12,953 bases of DNA from an uncultured bacterium (GTDB taxonomy: Bacteria > Pseudomonadota > Gammaproteobacteria > Burkholderiales > Burkholderiaceae_D). The DNA lies in contig CAIQLE010000106.1 in NCBI GenBank assembly GCA_903872555.1, forward strand, positions 1 through 12,953, in the 5' to 3' direction. Below are positions 7,492 through 12,953 of this stretch, piece by piece. A model generated the notes under the pieces. That model did no database searches, had not been told where the DNA came from, and worked only from the letters and a program-made list of their open reading frames with translations. Within the stretch, counting starts at the first letter, position 1. Each line of letters starts with the position of its first letter. The position numbers were made by a program, and so were the translations under genes.

Positions 7492-7517
7492 AAAAAAAGC
7501 CCCGGGAAACCGGGGCT
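7492..7517 (-). terminator. Rho-independent terminator of phaC, possibly bidirectional
   Basis: A perfect 8-base stem AGCCCCGG/CCGGGGCT encloses a 4-base loop (GAAA on the plus strand). Read on the minus strand it is followed by seven T residues (the A-run at 7492-7498), 21 bases after the phaC stop: a textbook intrinsic terminator. On the plus strand it follows the lipoprotein stop by 16 bases and is trailed by TGTTCCTT, so it may also stop transcription from that side, less efficiently. Confidence 0.9.
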
Positions 7518-7538
7518 GTTCCTTCAGTCTTTCACACA

Positions 7539-9335
7539 TCATTTTTTCAAAACATAGTCTCCTGGCGCGGCAGGCAATAAGTTAAGTACTGCATTGATTG
7601 CCACTGAAGGACGCTTGCTCTGATCGTGTTCCAGCCATTCACACCAGGCTGGCCACCAGGAGCCTATTTGCTCTGGCGTGATTTGTATCCAGCGCTCAGG
7701 GTCTATGTAATTTTGTCCGCGCAGCCCCGTGCTGATACGGTAATGCCGGCGCGGATGGCCAGGCTCGCTGACGATGCCTGCATTATGGCCACCCGAAGTC
7801 AGCAGGAAAGTAACATCGGAACTCATGGACAGATTGATCTTATAGACAGAACGCCAGGGAGCCACATGATCAGTCTCGGTGGCCACGACAAAACTGGGCA
7901 CGCGTATATCCGACAAGGCAACCGGCTGAGCTTTGACTTTATAGCGACCCGCCGTCAGATCATTGTTCAGGAAAAGCTGGCGCAGGTATTCGCTCTGCAT
8001 GCGATAAGGCATACGGGTGGCATCCGCATTCCATGCCATCAGGTCCGTCATGGTTTCGCGCTGGCCCAGCAAATAGTGATGCACCATGCGCGACCAGATC
8101 AGATCATGTGAACGCAGCAGCTGAAAGGCACCTGCCATCTGACGATTATCCAGATAGCCCTGATTCCACATGATGTCATCCAGATAGTCGAGCTGGCTGT
8201 CATCAATAAACAATCGCAGCTCACCTGCTTCCGTGAAATCAGTTTGTGCGGCCAGCAGCGTCATGGATGAAAAATCCTCCTGCTTTGCTTGTGCCAGCCA
8301 GGCTGCCACTATGGCCAGCAAGGTGCCTCCCAGACAATAGCCCACGGCATTGATTTTTTCTTCAGGCGCTTGCTGTTTTACATGCTCAATAGCAGCCAGC
8401 ACACCGGATTCCATATAATCATCCATGCCCAGCTCACGATCTTCCGTACCCGGATTTCGCCATGAAATCATATAGACGGTGTGACCGCGCTTTACCAGAT
8501 AATTCACCAGCGAATTGGCGGGCGACAAATCCAGTATGTAGTACTTCATGATCCAGGCGGGCGCAATCAGCAAAGGCTGGCTGAATACCTCGTCTGTCTG
8601 CGGCGCATATTGAATCAGTTCCATCAGATGATTTCGCAGCACGACCCGACCCGGGGTGATCGCCACTTCATGCCCGGGCCTGAATTTTTCAGTGCCGGCC
8701 GGCGCATGGCCACCCAGTGTGCGCTCCCAGTCTTCGATCAGATAGTGCGCACCACGTAAAAGATTTTGTCCATATTCACTCAGCGTCGCATCCAGCACTT
8801 CGGGATTGCTTGCAACAAAATTGACGGGTGAAATCATGTCCAGCAACTGTCGCGCAGAGAAAGACGTGAGCTCCTCATGATGCTGCGACAAACCACCTAT
8901 GCCGGTGGTAGCGTTATGCCACCACTGCTGCTGTAAGAGGAAGTTCTGGTAAATCACGCAGTAAGGCCAGTGCTGCCATTGGGGGGCACGAAAGCGGCGG
9001 TCTTGTATCAGGGGCTGTATGCAGGGTGCACAATCACCGCCTGCCAGTGTCCGGCCCACATACAGGCTGAGCCTGACCGATTTTCGTAGCGCTTTTTGAA
9101 TCAGCAATTGCTGTTTGCCTGGCGAGTGTGACAAATGAATCATCCAGTCAGCCCAGGCGATGATCAGACTACCGGGTGAAAATCCTCCTGTGAATTTCCC
9201 CATCACCGCATGGAACATGCGATCGGCAGGCGTAGGAGACTCTGCCTCCTCTTCAGGGCTCTCTACAGCTTCACCATGCTGCATTTCAGGTCGGCGCGGC
9301 AAAGTCGCCGGAAGATAATCAAAGAATGACCACAT
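7539..9335 (-). CDS. phaC: Polyhydroxyalkanoate synthase, class I type
   Basis: A 598-residue enzyme that polymerises (R)-3-hydroxyacyl-CoA into intracellular PHA granules. Numbering from the chosen ATG, an acidic stretch (about 20-36, EEEAESP) precedes a PhaC_N_2-like segment (about 39-85, with GKFTGGFSPGSL and LSPGK-like motifs). The PhaC_N region and an alpha/beta hydrolase domain follow. The lipase-like box GYCLGG carries the nucleophile Cys334; Asp489 in TETDHVAPW and His517 in SGGHNAG complete the triad, all intact. APAWIMKYYILDLSPANS is also typical. The frame can be extended five codons to a TTG, but the ATG at 9335 is preferred; neither has a clear ribosome-binding site. No phaA, phaB, phaR or phasin gene is adjacent. 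It may be an additional PhaC copy. It lies 45 bases downstream of a GNAT gene on the same strand and ends at a strong terminator. Confidence 0.93.
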   Translation of the reverse strand: MWSFFDYLPATLPRRPEMQHGEAVESPEEEAESPTPADRMFHAVMGKFTGGFSPGSLIIAWADWMIHLSHSPGKQQLLIQKALRKSVRLSLYVGRTLAGGDCAPCIQPLIQDRRFRAPQWQHWPYCVIYQNFLLQQQWWHNATTGIGGLSQHHEELTSFSARQLLDMISPVNFVASNPEVLDATLSEYGQNLLRGAHYLIEDWERTLGGHAPAGTEKFRPGHEVAITPGRVVLRNHLMELIQYAPQTDEVFSQPLLIAPAWIMKYYILDLSPANSLVNYLVKRGHTVYMISWRNPGTEDRELGMDDYMESGVLAAIEHVKQQAPEEKINAVGYCLGGTLLAIVAAWLAQAKQEDFSSMTLLAAQTDFTEAGELRLFIDDSQLDYLDDIMWNQGYLDNRQMAGAFQLLRSHDLIWSRMVHHYLLGQRETMTDLMAWNADATRMPYRMQSEYLRQLFLNNDLTAGRYKVKAQPVALSDIRVPSFVVATETDHVAPWRSVYKINLSMSSDVTFLLTSGGHNAGIVSEPGHPRRHYRISTGLRGQNYIDPERWIQITPEQIGSWWPAWCEWLEHDQSKRPSVAINAVLNLLPAAPGDYVLKK

Positions 9336-9380
9336 GATGAATAGACTCAAATAAAAAAAGATTGAAATATTTTTTATTGA

Positions 9381-10571
9381 TCATCCATTCGCATGCTTCA
9401 ATTTCTGAACATGAACTCTCCATAAACGCAGCCGGTTCAGGCCACGAGAAACCAGCAGTGAAAAAACATCCTGCCTCTCATGCACCTGATTCAGCAACCA
9501 ATGTCTGAAGCGATAACGCAGGCTTTGCCCCCACATCGTCATCACCATAGAAAAATGACTCAGCATGACCCTGCGTGAACGATACATATTCAGTCTGAAC
9601 AAGGTATGCGGTACGGCGAGTAACTGGCTTTTGTAACGGTAGCGGCCCCACAGCAAATGGCACTGCCTGGCTTGTGCACGTATACAGTCACAGACGGACC
9701 AGTAGCAGGCCAGCAAGCCCAGCCTGAAAGGCTCCATCTCAGGGTCTGCCGCCGACAGCAGCATCACATAGCTGTCGCCGAAACGGCAGGCTAAAGATCC
9801 TGCTACCACTTTGCCCTTGACACGGGCGACACCAAACAAGCCACATTCGGATGCCAGTATCATCAGACGATAACGATCACGCTTATCCAGCAGCGCCTGC
9901 TTGCCGCGTGCGGACATGCTGTCGGATTTAAAGGCTTGCAGCTGCCTCAGCAATGCACGCTGTTGATGGCGTGGTATCTCAGCCGCTGTATAAGTTTCCC
10001 ATTTGAAGTCAGGGAATTCCCGCTTCAGACGATTGCTATAGCCTTGTATGGTTTTACGAGTCGACTTACCGATTGAACTCAGATAATCCGTAACTGATGG
10101 CGGCAGATCCAGAATGTAGTTTTCAGAGAAGGCATACCATTGGCATGCAGACTTTGTGATGGCAGCCGGCAAAATGATGGCATTGAAGACAATCAGCCAG
10201 ATCTTAGGATAGCGGGCAAACACAGCATGCCTGAATTCATTTAAATGCTCTTCTTGTGGCGCAATCATTTCGGTCAGCACCAGCACCCGCGATGCTTCTA
10301 TGCGAAACAGAAAAACCGCCACCACTTCACCATGACGATAAGCTATCCAGGTATGCGGCACAGGCACATTCTCTCCGCACAGCTCTAAATGCCGTTGTGA
10401 GGCAAACAGACTGCCGTACAAACGATCCAAGGCGGTGGAAGCAAAGGCCGGAATATGGTGGTCGTGAATTTCACTGAATAATTTAGTGCTGCTGCCTTCC
10501 TGCAAGGCATACGGCTCAGCCTGCAAGGCTGACAAACTATGCGGCAGTGGTGCGTTCGGCAGCTGTGCCAT
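9381..10571 (-). CDS. GNAT-family acyltransferase with BioF2-like domain (CelD-like)
   Basis: A 396-residue cytoplasmic protein resembling the Acetyltransf_6/BioF2-like GNAT group often linked to exopolysaccharide or cell-envelope modification. Two tandem GNAT-like halves can be made out: about residues 55-150 (with the strands TWIAYRHGEVVAVFLFR) and about 160-320. The second half contains the basic segment IGKSTRKTIQGYSNRLKR (167-184), then GVARVKGKVVAGSLACRFGDSYVML and the helix after it, and ends near LLWGRYRYKSQLL. The Arg-rich tail (about 330-396) has no assigned role. Start: the ATG at 10571 is preceded by GGGGAG four bases upstream and is preferred over a TTG 22 codons earlier. It precedes phaC on the same strand and may share its transcript. 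The substrate is unknown and a direct link to PHA is not shown. Confidence 0.8.
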   Translation of the reverse strand: MAQLPNAPLPHSLSALQAEPYALQEGSSTKLFSEIHDHHIPAFASTALDRLYGSLFASQRHLELCGENVPVPHTWIAYRHGEVVAVFLFRIEASRVLVLTEMIAPQEEHLNEFRHAVFARYPKIWLIVFNAIILPAAITKSACQWYAFSENYILDLPPSVTDYLSSIGKSTRKTIQGYSNRLKREFPDFKWETYTAAEIPRHQQRALLRQLQAFKSDSMSARGKQALLDKRDRYRLMILASECGLFGVARVKGKVVAGSLACRFGDSYVMLLSAADPEMEPFRLGLLACYWSVCDCIRAQARQCHLLWGRYRYKSQLLAVPHTLFRLNMYRSRRVMLSHFSMVMTMWGQSLRYRFRHWLLNQVHERQDVFSLLVSRGLNRLRLWRVHVQKLKHANG

Positions 10572-10704
10572 ATCTCTCCCCAAAGGACTGGGGCTATTGT
10601 CGGCGGCGCAAACAAAGTGAGACTTGATACCTGCCAAGCCGAACCGGCACGGCCCTGTGCCGCCTCAAGAAGCAGCACAGGCTGAAGCACAGAATCACAT
10701 CACA

Positions 10705-10770
10705 GGGGAGTGTCCAGCGGGGGCCAACCGGTGTCCAAACCGGGGGGTGTGGTTCGAATCCATGCTCCCC
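10705..10770 (+). other. tRNA-like element, probably a degenerate tRNA or attachment-site remnant
   Basis: The 3' part has a canonical T-arm: TGTGG, the loop TTCGAAT (10753-10759), then CCATG. It is followed by GCTCCCC, which pairs with GGGGAGT at 10705-10711 as a 7-base acceptor-like stem; the flanking bases extend the pairing (CAGGGGAG at 10703-10710 with CTCCCCTG at 10765-10772). A middle stem CCGGT/ACCGG (10728-10732 with 10739-10743) has a 6-base loop, not the required 7. The total is 66 bases where a tRNA needs about 72, no clear D-arm is seen, and no CCA follows (TGCC). It is therefore not a normal tRNA gene, though it could be a decayed one or a tRNA 3' end duplicated by an integrated element. 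Confidence 0.35.
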
Positions 10771-10894
10771 TGCCCCTCATTGCGCTTTCAACCTGCCTCC
10801 CCCATTGGGCAGGAAAGCTCATCAATCGGCGCTGAGCCAAGCCTGCATAAGCCGCATCGGATCTCACAAAACAGCGCCAAATAAAAATGTAAAA

Positions 10895-10921
10895 ATGGCG
10901 CAGTTTCACAAACTGCGCCAT
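10895..10921. repeat. Perfect inverted repeat, 12-base arms with 3-base loop
   Basis: Arms ATGGCGCAGTTT (10895-10906) and AAACTGCGCCAT (10910-10921) flank CAC. There is no T-run directly after it, so it reads as a dyad operator (or a leader RNA hairpin), not a terminator. Confidence 0.85.
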
Positions 10922-10935
10922 AATTGCGCCATAAT
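10914..10935 (+). repeat. Tandem 11-base direct repeat (TGCGCCATAAT) x2
   Basis: Two exact adjacent copies, 10914-10924 and 10925-10935. The first overlaps the right arm of the inverted repeat. The 11-base period is about one helical turn. Confidence 0.85.
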
Positions 10936-10960
10936 TTTATTAAACGGCGCCAATTTTGTC

Positions 10961-12322
10961 ATGTCATCCACCATAAATTTACTGAGCAGCATTCAGGCAT
11001 CCAAGAGCGGATTGACCCTGGCTGAACTCCTGATCGAGCATCCCGACATTGCCCGGCGAACAGCACAGCGCTTCATTGCGAAGCTGATTAAAAATGGCCA
11101 AGTCACCGCTCTGGGAGCCGGCAGAGCCCGCCGCTATTTCAGCGCCGGCATACAGACAGACAAGCCCATCCCATCCACCACACGCGATATCTTTCCTAGC
11201 TTTATCCCACTGTCTGCTGATAGCCAGGACATTCTTATCTATATCGATCAGTCTCCGGAAGCACGCAAGCCGGTAGGCTACCAACGTGACTTCCTAGATG
11301 CCTACAGCCCCAACGAAACTTGGTACTTGTCTGATTCGCTTCGGCGCCAACTGCATAAAATGGGCAGAACCGCTGACACTGATCAACCTGCAGGCACTTA
11401 CAGTCGGGCCATTCTTAACCGCTTGCTGATTGACTTGTCATGGGCATCGAGCAACCTGGAAGGTAACACCTATTCACGACTCGATACGCGTGAACTGATT
11501 GAACATGGTACGGCCGCGCGGGGCAAGGCCGCGATCGAAACGCAGATGATTCTGAACCATAAAACGGCGATCGAGCTGTTAGTTGAAAACATTGACAGCG
11601 CCGAGTTCAATCGCTACACCTTAATGAACCTGCACAGCGCCTTGGCTGAAAACTTATTGCCCAATCCGGCAGATGAAGGAAGAATTCGTCAGCATGCCGT
11701 CGATATTGGTAAAAGTATTTATCACCCACTATCAACTCCGCAGCAAATCCAAGACGCTTTGGACGCACTGCTCGATAAGGCAAACCAGATTCGGGATCCC
11801 TTTGAGCAGTCCTTCTTCATCATGGTGCACTTACCTTATCTGCAGCCCTTTGCAGACATTAATAAACGCACGTCTCGACTGGCTGCCAATCTACCGCTCT
11901 TCCGAGCTAATTTGTGTCCGCTGACTTTTCTTGACGTACCAGATCAGGCCTACAGCCGCGCCACACTAGCTGTGTATGAAATGACCCGCGTCGAGCTACT
12001 GCGGGATCTATATGTCTGGGCCTATGAGCGCTCGACGCAAGAATATCTAGCCATCAAGCAGGATCTTGCAGAACCCGACCCGCTGCGTCTTGCTTGGCGC
12101 GACTTCATCAAACAGACCATCCGTGAGGTCATTATTCATCCCGAAAGTGATCCATTCGCCAGTATTCAACAATCTGTCATTGAGCACATACCAGAATTCG
12201 AGCAGTCCAATGTGCAAGCACTCATCATCGACGAACTCAGGAGGCTGCACGAAGGCGTATTGGCACGCTATGGTGTGCGGATGTCTGAATACACGGTCTG
12301 GAAGGCAGCGCATGGCCGTTAA
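10961..12322 (+). CDS. Fic-family protein, winged-helix N-terminus, class II inhibitory motif, degenerate active site
   Basis: A 453-residue protein. Residues 1-62 resemble a winged helix (LTLAELLIEHPDIARRTAQRF, then a wing ending GAGRARRYF). Residues 80-125 are a linker, and about 145-355 form the Fic core. SSNLEGN (163-169) fits the inhibitory (S/T)xxxE(G/N) motif in its class II position, before the core. The active-site loop is QPFADINKRTSR (295-306): against the canonical HPFx(D/E)GNGRxxR, the catalytic His is Gln295, and both glycines are changed (Ile300, Lys302, the latter as in Doc). Asn301, Arg303 and Arg306 are kept. A helical tail follows (about 375-453). The ATG at 10961 starts right at the winged-helix segment; upstream ATGs would translate the operator repeats. 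No good ribosome-binding site is visible. Normal Fic enzymes transfer AMP or other NTP-derived groups to proteins; activity here is uncertain. No separate antitoxin gene is seen. Confidence 0.88.
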   Translation: MSSTINLLSSIQASKSGLTLAELLIEHPDIARRTAQRFIAKLIKNGQVTALGAGRARRYFSAGIQTDKPIPSTTRDIFPSFIPLSADSQDILIYIDQSPEARKPVGYQRDFLDAYSPNETWYLSDSLRRQLHKMGRTADTDQPAGTYSRAILNRLLIDLSWASSNLEGNTYSRLDTRELIEHGTAARGKAAIETQMILNHKTAIELLVENIDSAEFNRYTLMNLHSALAENLLPNPADEGRIRQHAVDIGKSIYHPLSTPQQIQDALDALLDKANQIRDPFEQSFFIMVHLPYLQPFADINKRTSRLAANLPLFRANLCPLTFLDVPDQAYSRATLAVYEMTRVELLRDLYVWAYERSTQEYLAIKQDLAEPDPLRLAWRDFIKQTIREVIIHPESDPFASIQQSVIEHIPEFEQSNVQALIIDELRRLHEGVLARYGVRMSEYTVWKAAHGR

Positions 12323-12703
12323 GGTCTCGTTTGTTGCAATATCCCCCTCGCTGTTCGTCTTCATAGGCGGGGATGATTTTCATTGAGTCGTCATTTTTTA
12401 GGGAAGCGCCGCCTTGACATCAAGTTCATGCGCCGCAGTCTCCACCACCGTATTCATCAGCCTTGATTCGGTATCGACGCCTAATCCAGTTCGGAGAAAC
12501 TTGGTTGCCTGACAGGTCTCGCTAGCAGTGGGGTTTAAATGCGATTCAAAAAAAGCAACTGCAGTACAGGAAGGACTGCCGGTAGTGAATCAGTGCTGGC
12601 TTAACTCTGCTATATTTTGATTGATGCAATATACTAATAAATAAAATTATCAAACAAAAATCATAGCTATACGTTATGAGAATAAAATAATAAAGCGGTC
12701 AAA
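12323..12703. other. Intergenic region of 381 bases, no convincing gene
   Basis: Just after the Fic stop, an imperfect inverted repeat (ATCCCCCTCGC at 12341-12351 against GCGGGGAT at 12367-12374, with a 15-base loop) followed by GATTTTCATT is at best a weak terminator. A minus-strand frame is open at 12398-12589 but has only a late ATG. From about 12601 the sequence becomes very AT-rich, with TATATT (12611-12616) and TATACT (12630-12635) as possible -10 elements for the downstream gene; no matching -35 was found. Confidence 0.5.
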
Positions 12704-12953
12704 ATGAGCATAGACTCTAATTTTAAAAAAAATGAACTCGTCGCGCTTTATGTATTTTTTTGGCTCAGTGGCACTGCTGCTGTAGCCTACCTTGCCACCC
12801 TGCCTTTAACTACCGAGACCCAGATCCGTATCTCCGGATACATGCTGCTTGCGCTGTTTATTTGCTATCAATTTTCTCGTCACATCAAAAAATTAGAGCA
12901 GAGTAGTGTGCTGCGCCTGGTGATTTTTCTGCTGGCTGCACTCATGGCAGTCC
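12704..12953 (+). CDS. Multi-pass membrane protein, N-terminal fragment running off the window edge
   Basis: The first 83 residues are present. After a short polar start (MSIDSNFKKNE) come three hydrophobic segments: about residues 12-35, 44-58 and 69-83, the second followed by the basic stretch SRHIKK. The ATG is preceded by an AT-rich tract and has no clear ribosome-binding site (aaagcggtcaaa). The pattern of paired helices followed by LRLVIFLLAALMAV is reminiscent of the N-terminal membrane part of BcsA/Alg8-like polysaccharide-synthase glycosyltransferases, but this is only a guess, since no catalytic motif lies inside the window. Coding status is supported by the coherent helix pattern and continuous open frame. 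Confidence 0.6.
   Translation, partial: MSIDSNFKKNELVALYVFFWLSGTAAVAYLATLPLTTETQIRISGYMLLALFICYQFSRHIKKLEQSSVLRLVIFLLAALMAV

Larger units (their letters stand above)
10874..10952 (+). promoter_or_regulatory. Cluster of five GCGCCA boxes, probable operator region of the Fic gene
   Basis: GCGCCA occurs on the plus strand at 10874, 10915, 10926 and 10947 and on the minus strand at 10896-10901. The plus copies are each followed by A/T-rich sequence (AAATAAAA, TAATT, TAATTTTA, AATTTT). Distances between plus copies are 41, 11 and 21 bases, close to whole helical turns, so bound proteins could lie on one face. The last box ends eight bases before the Fic ATG. AT-rich -10-like sequences (CATAAT) fall inside the boxes, so binding would be expected to block transcription. 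Autoregulation by the Fic protein's own N-terminal winged-helix-like segment is an inference. Confidence 0.55.
10572..10960. other. Divergent intergenic region, 389 bases, with tRNA-like element and repeat boxes
   Basis: It separates the minus-strand GNAT gene from the plus-strand Fic gene. It holds a small GC hairpin CGGCAC/GTGCCG with a 6-base loop (10645-10662), which has no T-run and so is not a terminator, a tRNA-like element (10705-10770) and an AT-rich promoter-proximal segment with five GCGCCA boxes (10874-10952). The plus-strand frame of the Fic gene is open to 10805, but the extension does not look like protein. Confidence 0.6.

Noticed and set aside
9345..9378. A/T-only inverted repeat between the GNAT gene and phaC
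   Set aside because: Runs of A and T pair by chance. With no G/C in the stem it is unlikely to work as a terminator.
10645..10662. GC-rich hairpin upstream of the GNAT gene
   Set aside because: It has a six-base stem and six-base loop without a following T-run in either direction, so no terminator or known riboswitch can be claimed.
10805..10960. N-terminal extension of the Fic protein
   Set aside because: The extension would translate the operator-like repeats and has no homology-like character. The winged-helix segment begins directly after the ATG at 10961.
12398..12589. Minus-strand open frame of 63 codons after the Fic gene
   Set aside because: The only ATG would leave 19 residues, no ribosome-binding site is seen, and the peptide matches no family I recognise. 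It may be a gene remnant but is not supported.

Overview
The window looks like chromosomal DNA of a betaproteobacterium, most likely order Burkholderiales and possibly Oxalobacteraceae-like. This is inferred from moderate GC content, a Liv-type transporter operon headed by an acyl-CoA dehydrogenase, and a lone class I polyhydroxyalkanoate (PHA) synthase. No rRNA, CRISPR array, insertion sequence or complete tRNA gene was seen.

Left part (1-3759, minus strand): one tight operon read right to left. It contains an ACAD10/11-like acyl-CoA dehydrogenase, the two ATPases LivG and LivF, the permease LivH, and the beginning of what should be the second permease, LivM. Gene junctions are 1-14 bases apart or overlap, so co-transcription is very likely. 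The substrate-binding protein is not in the window. An importer coupled to a flavin dehydrogenase suggests uptake and catabolism of a branched-chain or acyl-type substrate. The livM start soon runs into CAG/GCA repeats at the window edge and may be damaged or misassembled.

Middle part (3760-7538): a 402-base intergenic region with a perfect 12-base palindrome; a small three-helix membrane protein (DUF2721 type, plus strand); and, convergent with it, a Methyltransf_32-type SAM-dependent methyltransferase. A divergent spacer follows. Next is a lipoprotein with two CHRD domains joined by very Thr/Ser/Gly-rich linkers. The second CHRD domain has lost the histidines of the first. A strong hairpin terminator separates the lipoprotein from the next, convergent gene.

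Right-middle part (7539-10571, minus strand): a BioF2-like GNAT acyltransferase followed by a PHA synthase (PhaC) with an intact Cys-Asp-His triad. No phaA, phaB or phasin gene lies alongside.

Right part (10572-12953): this looks like accessory DNA. A 66-base tRNA-like element with a canonical T-loop is followed by a cluster of five GCGCCA boxes, including a perfect 12-base-arm dyad. The clustered boxes sit directly in front of a Fic-family gene. The encoded protein has an N-terminal winged-helix-like segment, a class II inhibitory motif (SxxxEGN) and a degenerate Fic motif in which the catalytic His is Gln. The most interesting hypothesis here is a self-regulating DNA-binding Fic protein with altered chemistry. 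After an apparently gene-free spacer, a multi-helix membrane protein starts and runs off the right edge.
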